A stretch of DNA of 64,000 nucleotides from Novosphingobium resinovorum (GCF_027922145.1 NZ_BSFC01000044.1:310001-374000), one strand, 5' to 3'. Numbered from the stretch's first letter, positions 34,389 to 44,722 are shown. Numbers and translations are program-made. Notes: generated by a model from the sequence alone, not told the origin.

Positions 34389-34409
34389 TTTTGCGGGTGA
34401 TTCGCAAAA
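34389..34409. promoter_or_regulatory. Perfect 7-bp inverted repeat between rimO and a DUF1761 gene
   Basis: TTTTGCG and CGCAAAA flank seven bases. It is followed by ACTTG-CA-CAAGT. Both lie in the 131-bp divergent gap and could regulate either gene. Confidence 0.4.
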
Positions 34410-34467
34410 CTTGCACAAGTGCACGGAGCCTGCAAGACAGGGCGCCGCACTTAGGGAAGGATTGGAA

Positions 34468-34860
34468 ATGGGTCCGGTGAACTGGCTGGCGGTCGTGCTG
34501 GCTGCAGCGCTCGCGGTAGCGGCGGGCGTCGTGTGGAACACCGTGCTGTTCCGTGACGGACGCCAGATCGTCCCCGGCAGTTCCGAACGTGCGGGCGGTT
34601 ACATCACCATGGCCGTGGTGTTCCTCATCAGCGCGGCGATGCTGGGGCATGCGCTTGCCCGGATCGGCGCCGAGACGCTGGCGGCGAAGCCTTGGCTCTA
34701 CTTCATGCAGAGCGGCGGACTGGCGATCGCCTTCGTGATGCCTGCGGTGTGGCTGACGCACTCACGCAGCCGCACCGAACCGGCGCGGCGGGTGATCGAC
34801 TGCGCGTTCTGGCTGGTCGCCTACCTGGCGATGGGGTTGGTGTTCTGGGTATTCGGGTAA
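34468..34860 (+). CDS. DUF1761-like membrane protein
   Basis: A 130-residue protein with four hydrophobic segments at residues about 5-22, 45-65, 76-94 and 112-129. Size and layout fit DUF1761 proteins, whose role is not known. ATG 34468 follows GGGAAGGATTGG. It stands alone, divergent from rimO. Confidence 0.65.
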   Translation: MGPVNWLAVVLAAALAVAAGVVWNTVLFRDGRQIVPGSSERAGGYITMAVVFLISAAMLGHALARIGAETLAAKPWLYFMQSGGLAIAFVMPAVWLTHSRSRTEPARRVIDCAFWLVAYLAMGLVFWVFG

Positions 34861-34878
34861 GGTTGCTGCAAACACTGT

Positions 34879-34994
34879 CGTCATCCCAGCGCAGGCTGGG
34901 ACCGCTGGCGGCTGTGCGCCCAACCCTCGTCAAAGCGCCCTCACGCTACGCAGGTTTTTTGCGGTTAGCGGTCCCAGCCTGCGCTGGGATGACG
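34879..34994. repeat. Large inverted repeat with GTCATCCCAGCG arms
   Basis: CGTCATCCCAGCGCAGGCTG on the left is the complement of the right end (CAGCCTGCGCTGGGATGACG); each continues into GGACCGCT or AGCGGTCC. The interior is about 60 bases. It lies between convergent genes. Confidence 0.8.
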
Positions 34995-35024
34995 AGATTT
35001 GCTGCGATAACTTTAGAATAGACT

Positions 35025-36050
35025 TCAAGGCGTGACCGCGATCTCCACGATCAGATCGCCGGCCTCCAGCACTTTCGCGCCGGGCTCCCAGAAGCCGATG
35101 CACTGCTCGCCGCGATAGATGCGCACGCCTTTGCCGGTGGCCAGTTGATCCAGAGACTTGCCGACTTCCTCCGGGCGCACGGGCCGTTCGACCAGCTGCA
35201 CCCGCCCATCCACCGAGGCGAGGTCGGACATGTACTCGGCGATATGCTGCCCCTCCGCCGAGCCTGCCAGCAGCAGGCCGGTGAAGCGCACGGGATTGAT
35301 GACGTTGTCCGCGCCCGCCTGCCGCGCCAGCAGTTCGTTGTCGTCGGCGCGCACCACCACCGTGATCGGCACGCCGGGCGCGAGGTGGCGCGCGGTCAGC
35401 ACGATCAGGATCGAGGTGTCATCGCGCCCCGCCGAGACGAGGATCGTGCGCGCAGCGTCGATCCTCACGGCGGCCAGCGTCTCGTCGCGGGTGGCGTCGC
35501 CTTCGAGCACGTTGCAGCCCTGCTGCTCGGCATGGCGCAGCCGTCCCGCCGAAGGATCGACGACGACGATGCAGGCCGGGTCGGTGCCGCGCGCGATCAG
35601 TTCCTGTACCGCCTGCGAGCCGCTGACGCCGAAGCCCAGCACGACGACATGGTCGGACAGGCGTTCCTGAATGCGCTTCATGCGCCAGCTCTCCCAGCTA
35701 TGCTTGATGAAGTAATTGTAGGCGGTGCCCACGAAGATGAAGATCACCGCGAAGCGGATCGGCGTGACGATGACCGCCTCGATCAGCCGCGACTTGTCGC
35801 TGACCGGCGCAATGTCGCCGAAACCGGTCGTGGTGATCGAGATCATGGTGAAATAGAACACGTCGAGGAAGCTGACGGTCCCGTCGTGCGTGTCCTTGAG
35901 GCCGTCGCGGTCGATCCAGTGGAGCAGCACCACAAGCATCACCAGCGCGAAGGCGCCGCCCAGCCTGAGGCCAAGGTCCGCCCATACCGGCAGGTCGACC
36001 GCGCGCTTGAGCGGCTTCGCCAGCTTGGGAGGCAGTTTCGGCTTCTTCAC
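35025..36050 (-). CDS. Potassium channel with RCK (TrkA-N) domain
   Basis: A 341-residue two-helix K+ channel. TM1 spans residues about 25-45, the selectivity filter is TTTGFGD, TM2 spans about 92-112, and the cytosolic RCK domain begins VVVLGFGVSGSQAV. Filter GFGD instead of GYGD is a common variant. A GTG start overlaps the TGA of the NlpD-like gene (GTGA), so it is the third gene of surE-nlpD-channel. Ligand gating through the RCK domain is expected. Confidence 0.88.
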   Translation of the reverse strand: MKKPKLPPKLAKPLKRAVDLPVWADLGLRLGGAFALVMLVVLLHWIDRDGLKDTHDGTVSFLDVFYFTMISITTTGFGDIAPVSDKSRLIEAVIVTPIRFAVIFIFVGTAYNYFIKHSWESWRMKRIQERLSDHVVVLGFGVSGSQAVQELIARGTDPACIVVVDPSAGRLRHAEQQGCNVLEGDATRDETLAAVRIDAARTILVSAGRDDTSILIVLTARHLAPGVPITVVVRADDNELLARQAGADNVINPVRFTGLLLAGSAEGQHIAEYMSDLASVDGRVQLVERPVRPEEVGKSLDQLATGKGVRIYRGEQCIGFWEPGAKVLEAGDLIVEIAVTP

Positions 36051-37128
36051 GGAGCCTTGGGCAACTGGCCCAGCGGATCGACGGGCTGGCCGTCCTGGCG
36101 CACTTCGAAGTGCAGTTCGCTGCCCTTGGCGCGCCCGGTGTCACCGACCAGGCCCACGCGTTCCCCGGCGGCGACTTTCGCGCCTTCCTTCACCGTGACG
36201 CGGCTGAGGAAGCCGTAGGCGGTGAACCAGCCGTCGCCGTGGTCGAGCACGACGAGGTTGCCGAACTGGTTCTTCTCTGCCCCCGCGAACTTGACGGTTC
36301 CGGCAGCAGCCGCACGGACCATCGTGCCCTTGGCGGCAGGAATGTCGATGCCGTCGTGGTAGTCGGAACCCGTCATGTACCCGCGCCGCACGGTGCCGGT
36401 CAGCGGCCACGCGAACCGCGCGGAGCGAGGTGCCGGGGCCGCAACCACCGGCTTGGGTGCGGGCACGATGGTCTTCGCGACACCCTTGGGTGGTTCGATC
36501 AGGGTCGGGATCAGCAGGTTCTGGCCCGGCTTCACCGGCGAGGCCGGATCGAGGCTGTTGGCGAGCGCGATCTGATCCCATGGCACGGCCGTGTCCATCG
36601 AGATCGAGAAGCCGGTTTCCCCGGTCTTCACCAGATGGCGGCCGGTGCGCGGAATCCGCAGCTTCTGGCCGACGCGCACGTCATAGGGCGGCTGCAGGCC
36701 GTTGGCTTCGGCGATGAGGATGCGGGGCACCTTGGCGCGCGCGGCGATACCGCCGAGCGTTTCGCCGGTGGCGACGAGGTGTTCGGTCTCATACTCGGGC
36801 GCACCTGCGGCAGCCGGGGTGCGAGCCTCGATCACGCGGGCGGCGGTGGCGACCTTCTTCGCGGCAGGCGCTGCGGTGTCGGCAGCGCGGGCTACTTGCG
36901 CGGCTTTGCCGTCACGCGGGATTGCCAGCTTCTGGCCGACGCGGACCACGTAAGGTTCCTTGAGCGCGTTGGCCTTGACGATGGCGCTGGTCGAAACGCC
37001 CGCGCGGTTGGCGATGCCGTTCAGGGTTTCGCCGGACGCGACGACGTGGACCGTCTCTTCCTCTTTAGGAGCGGCGGCATAAGCGGGCGTGCTCGCAAGG
37101 GCGGCAGCGAGGAAGAGGGCGCGCTTCA

Positions 37129-37129
<1 letters not shown>
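36047..37129 (-). CDS. NlpD-like LysM/M23-fold envelope protein
   Basis: A 360-residue exported protein. A signal peptide ends near residue 19. Three LysM modules for peptidoglycan binding follow (SGETLNGIANRAG, TGETLGGIAARAK, TGETGFSISMDT). The C-terminal M23 fold begins YHDGIDIPAAKG. Two catalytic His of active LytM enzymes are not seen: the YxHLS segment reads AYGFLS and HLHFE reads ELHFEV. This degenerate state and the surE neighbour match NlpD, an activator of cell-wall amidases, rather than an active endopeptidase. It is coupled to surE by a TGATG overlap. Confidence 0.8.
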
Positions 37130-37890
<761 letters not shown>

Positions 37891-37958
37891 ATTCATGCCT
37901 TTAACCATAGTTGCGCAAGGGAGGCTACGCGAACCCGTTGCGGCACCGTATTTTCTTT

Positions 37959-38041
37959 CGTCATCGCGAGGGCCGCAGGTCCGTGGCGATCCAGGGCGGA
38001 ATCGAGCTGCCCTGGATTGCTTCGCTATGCTCGCAATGACG
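37959..38041. repeat. REP-like dyad, CGTCATTGCGAG family, copy 6 (diverged)
   Basis: The left arm is altered (CGTCATCGCGAGGGCCGCAG) while the right arm keeps GCAATGACG. It lies between surE and the end of serS. Confidence 0.75.
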
Positions 38042-38071
38042 AGGAAGGGTGGGACGAGGAAGGGTGCTCGC

Positions 38072-39352
38072 TCAGACCAGCGCTTCCAGCTTCTCGATCC
38101 CGCCCATCCACGGCTTGAGCACCTCGGGCACCAGAACCGAGCCGTCCTCCTGCTGATAGTTCTCCAGAACCGCGACCAGCGTGCGGCCGACCGCGAGGCC
38201 CGAGCCGTTGAGCGTGTGCACGAACTCGGTCTTCTTCGAGCCTTCCGGCTTGTAGCGCGCGTTCATGCGGCGGGCCTGATAGTCGCCGCAGTTCGAGATC
38301 GAGCTGATCTCGCGGTAAGCGGCCTGACCCGGCAGCCAGACTTCGAGGTCGAAGGTCTTGCGCGCCGTCGCGCCCATGTCGCCCGCGCAGAGCAGCACCT
38401 TGCGGTAGGGCAGGCCGAGTGCTTCGAGAATGCCCTCGGCGGCCTTGACCATGCGCTCGTGTTCGGCCTCGCTCTCTTCCGGCTTGGCGATGGTGACGAG
38501 TTCGACCTTCTCGAACTGGTGCTGGCGGATGAACCCGCGCGTGTCACGCCCGGCTGCCCCCGCTTCCGAGCGGAAGCAGGGGGTGAGGGCAGTCATGCGC
38601 AGGGGCAGTGTCTCGGGGTTCAGGATGTCGCCCGAGACCGCGTTGGTCAGCGAGACTTCGGCCGTCGGGATCAGCCAGCGGCCGTCGGTGGTCCTGAACA
38701 GATCCTCGGAGAACTTGGGCAACTGGCCGGTGCCGTAGACGGCCTCGTCCTTGACCAGCAGCGGCACGGCGCATTCCATGTAGCCGTTGGTCGCCGTCTG
38801 CGTGTCGAGCATGAACTGCGCGAGCGCGCGGTGCAGGCGCGCCATCTGGCCCTTGAGGAAGGTGAAGCGCGCACCCGACAGCTTCGCGCCCGTTTCGAAA
38901 TCGAGGCCGAGTGCGGGGCCGAGGTCGGCATGTTCCCTGGACGTGAAGGCGAATTCGCGCGGCGTGCCCCAGCGCGAGACTTCGACGTTCTGCGATTCGT
39001 CCTCGCCGTCCGGCACTTCGGCGACGGGAATGTTGGGCAGGCCCGCCAGCGCGTCCTGAAGCTGCGCGGAAAGTGCCTTCTCCTCGGCTTCGAGCGCGGG
39101 GAGGGTATCCTTGAGCGTCGCGACTTCGGCCTTGAGTGCCTCGGCCGTGGCGGTGTCGCCCGAACCCATGGCCTTGCCGATCGCCTTGGAGGCTTCGTTG
39201 CGGCGGTTCTGCCCTTCCTGCATGCGCGTCGCGACGGCGCGGCGCTGCTCGTCGAGGGCGACGAGGCTGGCGGCAACGGGCGCTACGCCCCGGCGGGCGA
39301 GGCCGGCGTCGAAGGCTTCGGGATTTTCGCGGATCTGGCGGATGTCGTGCAT
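38072..39352 (-). CDS. serS: Seryl-tRNA synthetase
   Basis: A 426-residue class II synthetase. The N-terminal coiled-coil arm spans residues about 30-100. Motif 2 is seen in CFRSEAGAAGRDTRGFIRQHQF and motif 3 in HTLNGSGLAVGRTLVAVLE. ATG 39352 (MHDIRQIREN) is the conserved start; the longer frame adds an unrelated extension. It stands alone on the minus strand, divergent from a small membrane ORF. Confidence 0.97.
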   Translation of the reverse strand: MHDIRQIRENPEAFDAGLARRGVAPVAASLVALDEQRRAVATRMQEGQNRRNEASKAIGKAMGSGDTATAEALKAEVATLKDTLPALEAEEKALSAQLQDALAGLPNIPVAEVPDGEDESQNVEVSRWGTPREFAFTSREHADLGPALGLDFETGAKLSGARFTFLKGQMARLHRALAQFMLDTQTATNGYMECAVPLLVKDEAVYGTGQLPKFSEDLFRTTDGRWLIPTAEVSLTNAVSGDILNPETLPLRMTALTPCFRSEAGAAGRDTRGFIRQHQFEKVELVTIAKPEESEAEHERMVKAAEGILEALGLPYRKVLLCAGDMGATARKTFDLEVWLPGQAAYREISSISNCGDYQARRMNARYKPEGSKKTEFVHTLNGSGLAVGRTLVAVLENYQQEDGSVLVPEVLKPWMGGIEKLEALV

Positions 39353-39556
39353 AGTGCCGCTGCCTATGCCGCGCGGGCGTTGCGCCCGCAAGACGCCGCG
39401 CCGGTTTATGACGCCGATCGGCCGTTGAAACGTGCTTATGGCCCGACATTGCAATCGGCAACAACGCGGCAAGGGGATCGTTGCACCGGTGACAGCCGCC
39501 GCAGGGCTGTCGGACCCGGAGTGCGTGAATTGCTCGAAGAAGACCCGAACGATCCG

Positions 39557-39733
39557 ATGAACGAACGCCACGCCTCGCCCGGCACGCGCAAGGGCGTGCG
39601 AAAGATCGTCTGGATGGCGGCGGGGCTTGCCGTGATGTTCGTGATCGCGGCGGGAATCGCCGCCACCTCGATCGGTGTCCTGCAGCGTCCCGGTGCCGAT
39701 CCGGGCGCCGTGCAGAAGGCACCGGCCGACTAG
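39557..39733 (+). CDS. Small single-span membrane protein, hypothetical
   Basis: A 58-residue ORF (MNERHASPGTRKGVRKIVW, then a hydrophobic segment WMAAGLAVMFVIAAGIAAT). A GTG at 39521 would add 12 acidic residues and cannot be excluded. No homologous family is recognised. It lies between serS and tRNA-Val. Confidence 0.4.
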   Translation: MNERHASPGTRKGVRKIVWMAAGLAVMFVIAAGIAATSIGVLQRPGADPGAVQKAPAD

Positions 39734-39792
39734 GACGCAAGATCAGTTTCAGGAAGATCGCCGGAGGCGAAGTCACCATCCTTGGAGAAGGA

Positions 39793-39867
39793 TGGTGGGC
39801 GCGACAGGGATTGAACCTGTGACCCCACCCGTGTGAAGGGTGTGCTCTACCGCTGAGCTACGCGCCC
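39793..39867 (-). tRNA. tRNA-Val (anticodon CAC)
   Basis: On the minus strand the acceptor GGGCGCG pairs with CGCGCCC. The D arm is GCTCAGCGGTAGAGC, the anticodon loop is TTCACAC, the T arm contains GGTTCAATCC, and CCA is encoded. It is followed by no tRNA cluster. Confidence 0.97.
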
Positions 39868-39945
39868 GCTCCGTTAGCGGAAGCGCGCCTTTAGACAGGC
39901 CGGATCGAATTGACAAGCGGGGAATGCAAGATAAATCGCTGCGAC

Positions 39946-40275
39946 ATGACTGAAGATAACACCACGCCCGAATCCGCCCCCGTCGCCTCCGGTACGCCCA
40001 ATGCCGGTTCCGACGTGCCGCCCGATCACCTCGCGATCAATCCGCGCAGCCCGTTCTTCGATCAGGACAAGCTGCAGCGCGGCGTCGGCATCCGCTTCAA
40101 GGGCACCGTGCGCACCAATGTCGAGGAATATTCCATTTCCGAAGGCTGGGTGCGCGTTCAGGCGGGCAAGACGCTCGACCGCAAGGGCAATCCGCTTACC
40201 GTCAAGCTGATGGGGCCGGTCGAGGCATGGTACGAAGACCTCGGAGAGAACCCGCCGGTCGCGAAGAAAGACTGA
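39946..40275 (+). CDS. DUF3297 family protein
   Basis: A 109-residue acidic protein, MTEDNTTPESAPVASG at the start. The conserved core includes PPDHLAINPRSPFFD and RFKGTVRTNVEEYSISEGW, and it matches DUF3297 proteins of sphingomonads and relatives. No function is known and no membrane segment is seen. Confidence 0.8.
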   Translation: MTEDNTTPESAPVASGTPNAGSDVPPDHLAINPRSPFFDQDKLQRGVGIRFKGTVRTNVEEYSISEGWVRVQAGKTLDRKGNPLTVKLMGPVEAWYEDLGENPPVAKKD

Positions 40276-40287
40276 ACTCCCGGAACG

Positions 40288-40320
40288 AAAAGCGCGCCGT
40301 CGCATAGGCGAGGGCGCGCT
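40288..40320 (-). terminator. Probable terminator of the CHAP protein gene
   Basis: On the minus strand AGCGCGCC and GGCGCGCT (eight bp, 14-base loop) are followed by TTTC. It lies 21 bp past the stop of the CHAP gene and also follows the DUF3297 gene. Confidence 0.5.
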
Positions 40321-40340
40321 CTTCCCGGGGGATGAGAGGG

Positions 40341-41009
40341 TTAGAATTTCCCGGCGATAATGTCGCCGATAGGGTCGCTGCGGCGGCCCTTTTTCTTTGC
40401 CGGACTGCCATCGCGGGCAAAGGCAAGGCGAACTTCGCCGCGATCGGGCTCTGCATCCCTGAACTTCGTGCCGGGCTTGGCGTTGTAGATGAAGCCCGAG
40501 ACCGGCCAGTGCGTGTTGCCCAGATTGCGTGACGGCCCGTACCAGATGCGCACTTCGCTCCAGTCGTTGTTCGGCGAGACGTCGAGCGCGGTGACGTTGC
40601 GCTCGATCTCGCCCGGCACCGACCAGTTGGCGTGGCTGAGCAGCACTGTGCGCGCATCGACGATGCGGCTGACGGTGGCGACGTGGCCGAGCTTCGAATT
40701 GTTGAACGGCTTGATCGCCATTACCGCGCCCACGCGCGGCGATCCGCCGGTGGCGTAGCGGCCCTTGGCCTGACCCCACCAGGTCCACGCATCGCCATAG
40801 AGTTGGATGCCCGAAGTGGTGCGCGCATAAGGCACGCATTCGAGGTGGCCGGGGGTATTGGGCACGCTCACGGCCGAGCCCGCGCCGCCGTCGCGCGCGC
40901 CGTCCGCGTCGATGACGGTCGCGGCCATGGCGGTTGCGGCCATGGCGGTTGCGGGAAGCACGCTCGCCAGAGCCAGCGCTGCAACGGTGATGTATCGAAA
41001 AGCCCTCAT
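40341..41009 (-). CDS. Exported CHAP-domain peptidoglycan amidase
   Basis: A 222-residue secreted protein. After the signal peptide, the CHAP domain has the catalytic Cys in HLECVPYARTTSG and His in LGHVATVSRI. It probably cuts the amide or cross-bridge bonds of peptidoglycan. The signal peptide contains a 15-bp tandem duplication (40921-40935 and 40936-40950), giving TAMAATAMAAT. An inverted repeat lies 83 bp upstream. Confidence 0.87.
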   Translation of the reverse strand: MRAFRYITVAALALASVLPATAMAATAMAATVIDADGARDGGAGSAVSVPNTPGHLECVPYARTTSGIQLYGDAWTWWGQAKGRYATGGSPRVGAVMAIKPFNNSKLGHVATVSRIVDARTVLLSHANWSVPGEIERNVTALDVSPNNDWSEVRIWYGPSRNLGNTHWPVSGFIYNAKPGTKFRDAEPDRGEVRLAFARDGSPAKKKGRRSDPIGDIIAGKF

Positions 41010-41091
41010 GAACGCCGTTTTGCCCTCGGAACATTGCCATGCGTCTTCCGGGGTTGGTTAACGACGAGCGGCCGAAAGGTTCCGGTCGAGT

Positions 41092-41118
41092 TGCTCAAAT
41101 CGGCTCGAATATTGAGCA
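41092..41118. promoter_or_regulatory. Inverted repeat TGCTCAA-N13-TTGAGCA in the 296-bp gap before der
   Basis: Perfect seven-bp arms in the divergent gap between the CHAP gene and der. Apart from this dyad, the gap (41010-41305) shows no gene or RNA that I can support. Confidence 0.4.
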
Positions 41119-41305
41119 TCAATCGATTGCATCGACGTTAACGCGGATTTTCGTCCTTTTCCTGATGTCTTTGTAAATGCAGGTAATCGGCGTGCTTTTC
41201 GCGAAGTGGCCGGGGCTGACGCCGACGCGTCCTGCTCTTGGCAGGGCAGCGCGAATCACCGCAAAGCTTGCTAAATTCGCCGGAAATCCCCAAGCGGTGG
41301 GAATC

Positions 41306-42685
41306 ATGCTTCCCCAAGTTATCATCATAGGCCGACCCAACGTCGGCAAGTCCACGCTGTTCAACCGACTCGTCGGCAAGAAGCTGGCGCTGGTCGACGA
41401 CCAGCCCGGCGTCACGCGCGACCGTCGTTTCGGCGATGCCGAGCTTATCGGCCTGAAATTCCAGATCGTCGACACCGCCGGCTGGGAGGACGACGAGGCC
41501 GAGACGCTGCCCGGCCGGATGCGCAAGCAGACCGAGGCCGCGCTGGCGACCGCGGATGTCGCGCTGTTCGTGGTCGATGCGCGCGCGGGGCTCACCCCGC
41601 TCGACGAGGAGATCGGCAACTGGCTGCGCGCCTCGCCGGTGCCGGTGATCCTGCTTGCCAACAAGGCCGAGGGCCGTGCGGGCGAAGGCGGGCTGCTGGA
41701 AGCCTATTCGCTGGGCCTCGGCGATCCGATCGGTGTCTCCGCCGAACACGGCGAAGGCATGGCGGACCTGTTCGAGGCGCTGTTGCCGCACCTCGATCCG
41801 CTGCAGCCGCCCGAAGACGAATTTCCCGAGGAAGAGGACGAGGAAGCGCGCCTGCTCGCGCCGCTCAAGCTGGCGATCGTCGGCCGTCCGAACGCGGGCA
41901 AGTCCACGCTCATCAACAAGCTGCTGGGCGAGGACCGCCTGCTCACCGGGCCGGAGGCGGGGATCACCCGCGATTCGATCACCATCCACTGGAACTGGAC
42001 GGACCCCAAGACGCAGGACACGCGTGAGGTTCACCTGATCGACACGGCCGGCATGCGCAAGCGCGCCAACGTGGTCGAGAAGCTGGAGCGCATGGCCGTG
42101 GCCGACGCGCGCCATGCGATCGATTTCGCCGAAGTCGTCGTGTTGCTCCTCGATGCCACGCGCGGGCTGGAGCACCAGGACCTGACGATCGCGTCGAAGG
42201 TGCTGGAGGAGGGCCGCGCGCTGATGATCGCGATCAACAAGTGGGACGTGGCCGAGGATGCCTCGGGCCTGTTCAACGGCATTCGCGCCGCGCTGGATGA
42301 TGGACTGGCGCAGGTTCGCGGTCTGCCGCTGCTGGCGGTCTCCGCGCGCACCGGCAAGGGGCTGGACGAGATGATCGCCGCGGCCTTCTCCATCCGCGAG
42401 GCGTGGAGCAAGCGCGTGCCGACTTCGGCGCTCAACCGCTGGTTCGACGATGCGCTGGGCGCCAACCCGCCGCCGGCGCCGGGCGGCAAGCGCATCAAGT
42501 TGCGCTACATCACCCAGGCGAAGACCCGCCCGCCGGGCTTCGTGGTCTTCGGCACCCGCCTCGACCTGCTGCCGGAGAGCTACAAGCGCTATCTCATCAA
42601 CGGGATGCGGCGTGAACTGGGCTTCGAATCGGTGCCGATCCGCCTGAACCTGCGCAGCGCAAAGAACCCGTTCAAGAAGGACTGA
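41306..42685 (+). CDS. der: Ribosome-associated GTPase Der (EngA)
   Basis: A 459-residue GTPase with two tandem G domains needed for 50S assembly. The first has GRPNVGKSTLFNRL and DTAGW, and the second has GRPNAGKSTLINKL, DTAGM and NKWD. An acidic linker (PPEDEFPEEEDEEA) joins them, and the C-terminal KH-like domain ends RSAKNPFKKD. ATG 41306 is right before the first P-loop strand, as in the family. The NKXD of the first domain reads NKAE, a change also seen in other Der proteins. Confidence 0.96.
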   Translation: MLPQVIIIGRPNVGKSTLFNRLVGKKLALVDDQPGVTRDRRFGDAELIGLKFQIVDTAGWEDDEAETLPGRMRKQTEAALATADVALFVVDARAGLTPLDEEIGNWLRASPVPVILLANKAEGRAGEGGLLEAYSLGLGDPIGVSAEHGEGMADLFEALLPHLDPLQPPEDEFPEEEDEEARLLAPLKLAIVGRPNAGKSTLINKLLGEDRLLTGPEAGITRDSITIHWNWTDPKTQDTREVHLIDTAGMRKRANVVEKLERMAVADARHAIDFAEVVVLLLDATRGLEHQDLTIASKVLEEGRALMIAINKWDVAEDASGLFNGIRAALDDGLAQVRGLPLLAVSARTGKGLDEMIAAAFSIREAWSKRVPTSALNRWFDDALGANPPPAPGGKRIKLRYITQAKTRPPGFVVFGTRLDLLPESYKRYLINGMRRELGFESVPIRLNLRSAKNPFKKD

Positions 42686-42723
42686 GGGCAAGGCCGGGGT
42701 ATAAACTCCGGCCTTGTCGTTTC

Positions 42724-42839
42724 CGTTGTCCCGGACTTGATCCGGGACCGCTGGCCATGAGCGGCCCACGTCGCTGCGTGCGCCTGCGGCCTATCGCCTC
42801 AAGATGTGCCAGCGGTCCCGGATCAAGTCCGGAACGACG
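42724..42839. repeat. Inverted repeat with TCCCGGACTTGATCCGGGA arms
   Basis: GTCCCGGACTTGATCCGGGACCGCTGG begins the left side and its near complement ends the right side, around about 50 bases. It lies between convergent genes. Confidence 0.8.
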
Positions 42840-42844
42840 GGGCG

Positions 42845-43999
42845 TCATGAAGGATGCGCCACTGCTTCCTCGATGGCCTTTGCCGCACCCGCTTCGGTCT
42901 GCACCGGGATCGGCGAGCCTTCCGCCACAGAGGCTTTGGCTTCGCGCCGGTCGCGATGCTGGTTCCACACCGCGATGAACAGGGCGGCGATGACCGGGCC
43001 GATGATGAAGCCGTTGAGGCCGAACAGTTCCAGCCCCGAAAGCGTCGCGATCAGCACCACAAAGTCGGGCAGGCGGGTGTCGCGGCCGACGAGGATCGGG
43101 CGCAGCACGTTATCGACCATGCCGATGATGAACACGCCGCAGAACACCACGATGCCGCCGTGCACAGTGTTGCCGGAAGCGAAGAGGTAGATCGCGGCAG
43201 GCACCCAGATGATGCCGGTCCCGACGGCAGGCAGCAGCGAAAAGAACCCCATCAGCACGCCCCAGATCACCGCGCCCTCGATGCCCAGCACCGAGAACAG
43301 CAGCCCGCCGAGCAGCCCTTGCACCACCGCGACGACCACGGTGCCGCGCATCGTCGCGCGCACCACGAGCAGGAAGTTCTGGATCAGCGAATCGCGCGTG
43401 TCGGCGTGGAGCGGCATGCTGGTGCGCACCATTTCGCCGTAGCGGTCGCCGTCACGCAGCAGGAAGTAGCTGAGGTAGAGCATCACGCCCAGTGCCGCCA
43501 CGAAGCTCAGCGCGCCCTGACCGACCGACAGCACCCGGCCTGCGACCGTCTGCAAGCCGCTGGTGATGCTGGAGCCGAACTGGCGGCGGATCGTCTCGAA
43601 ATCGTTGAGGCCGAATTCGGCGACCATGCTGCGCACGCGGTGCGGCAGAGCGCCCTGGACCTGCTGGACGATGCGGCCGAAGTCGATCTGGCCGGTGGTG
43701 ATCTTCTGGTAGAGGACCGTCGCCTCGTTGACGATGCTGATGCCAAGCAGGATCGTCGGCACCACGAACAGTGCGATCAGGCCGAACAGAACGATCGAGG
43801 CGGCAAGGTTCTTGCGTCCGTCCAGCCGTTCGGCGAGCTTCGCGGTCATCGGCTGGAACATGATCGCGGCGACCACGCCCCACAGGACAGCGCCGAAATA
43901 CGGGGCGAGCAGATAGGCCCCGGCCAAGGAAATAAGCACCACGAGGACGGCGAAGCCGACATCCTCGGTCTGTAACCCACGCTTTTCGTCAGATCCCAT
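42845..43999 (-). CDS. AI-2E family transporter (TqsA/PerM-like)
   Basis: A 384-residue integral membrane protein with about eight helices. The typical central region LGVMLYLSYFLLRDGDRYGE and the later MGFFSLLPAVGTGIIWVPA and RPILVGRDTRLPDFVV are seen. Despite the family name, members transport varied solutes, including Na+/H+. ATG 43999 with AAGGGGTGG upstream is preferred to a GTG six bases further up. Confidence 0.87.
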   Translation of the reverse strand: MGSDEKRGLQTEDVGFAVLVVLISLAGAYLLAPYFGAVLWGVVAAIMFQPMTAKLAERLDGRKNLAASIVLFGLIALFVVPTILLGISIVNEATVLYQKITTGQIDFGRIVQQVQGALPHRVRSMVAEFGLNDFETIRRQFGSSITSGLQTVAGRVLSVGQGALSFVAALGVMLYLSYFLLRDGDRYGEMVRTSMPLHADTRDSLIQNFLLVVRATMRGTVVVAVVQGLLGGLLFSVLGIEGAVIWGVLMGFFSLLPAVGTGIIWVPAAIYLFASGNTVHGGIVVFCGVFIIGMVDNVLRPILVGRDTRLPDFVVLIATLSGLELFGLNGFIIGPVIAALFIAVWNQHRDRREAKASVAEGSPIPVQTEAGAAKAIEEAVAHPS

Positions 44000-44103
44000 T
44001 ACCACCCCTTACAACGCAAAACCGCCGCTGCCATCCGATAAACGACGGCAGCGGCGGCGGTTCCCGTTGGGGTCTGTCGGTAAATCCGCCGCAGGCGTAT
44101 TTT

Positions 44104-44225
44104 GCGGCACCGGCCCCAAATGCGAGCATCCGGCCCACCCGACCTCCCACGAGCGTACCATAGATGGGAGGTCGGGTGGGGGCGTGGGCCGGTGCCGCAT
44201 GAGAATGCCCCGCAGGGCATTCTCA
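44104..44225. repeat. Nested palindromes before bacterioferritin
   Basis: GCGGCACCGGCCC (44104-44116) pairs with 44187-44199, and inside it CCCACCCGACCTCCCA (44134-44149) pairs with 44165-44180. A second perfect stem follows: TGAGAATGCCC (44200-44210) with GGGCATTCTCA. No T-run is present, so these are structural repeats rather than simple terminators. Confidence 0.75.
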
Positions 44226-44233
44226 CAAGCAAA

Positions 44234-44722
44234 TCAGGATTCCGATTCGCCGGCCGGCTTGCTCTGGAGCTGGCAGTAGTTCTGGATGCCCATGCGGGCG
44301 ATCATGTCGAACTGCTTTTCGAGGAAGTCGACGTGCTCTTCCTCGCTCTCGAGGATGCGGGCGAAGATCTCGCGGCTGACGAAGTCGCGCACGGTCTCGC
44401 AGTGGGCGATGGCTTCCTTGAGCATCGGGATCGCGTCGTATTCGAGCGCGAGGTCGGCCTTGAGGATTTCCTCGACCGTTTCGCCGACGCGCAGCTTGCC
44501 CAGGTTCTGGAAGTTGGGGAGGCCGTCGAGATAGAGGATGCGATCGGCCAGCACGTCGGCGTGCTTCATTTCGTCGATCGATTCGTGGCGCTCGTACTCG
44601 GCGAGCTTCTTGATGCCCCAGTTGTCTAGCATGCGATAATGCAGCCAGTACTGGTTGATTGCGGTGAGCTCGTTGAACAGCGCCTTGTTCAGAAACTCGA
44701 TAACCTTGAGGTCGCCCTTCAT
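44234..44722 (-). CDS. bfr: Bacterioferritin
   Basis: A 162-residue four-helix iron-storage protein forming a 24-mer. The heme-ligand Met is in DEMKHADVL (residue about 52). Ferroxidase residues are seen in FNELTAINQYW, YERHESID and ESEEEHVDFLE. It releases iron with the help of the ferredoxin encoded at 44795-44989, in the same direction. Confidence 0.95.
   Translation of the reverse strand: MKGDLKVIEFLNKALFNELTAINQYWLHYRMLDNWGIKKLAEYERHESIDEMKHADVLADRILYLDGLPNFQNLGKLRVGETVEEILKADLALEYDAIPMLKEAIAHCETVRDFVSREIFARILESEEEHVDFLEKQFDMIARMGIQNYCQLQSKPAGESES

Noticed and set aside
44104..44225. Terminator for bacterioferritin
   Set aside because: Stems are strong but no T-run follows on either strand.
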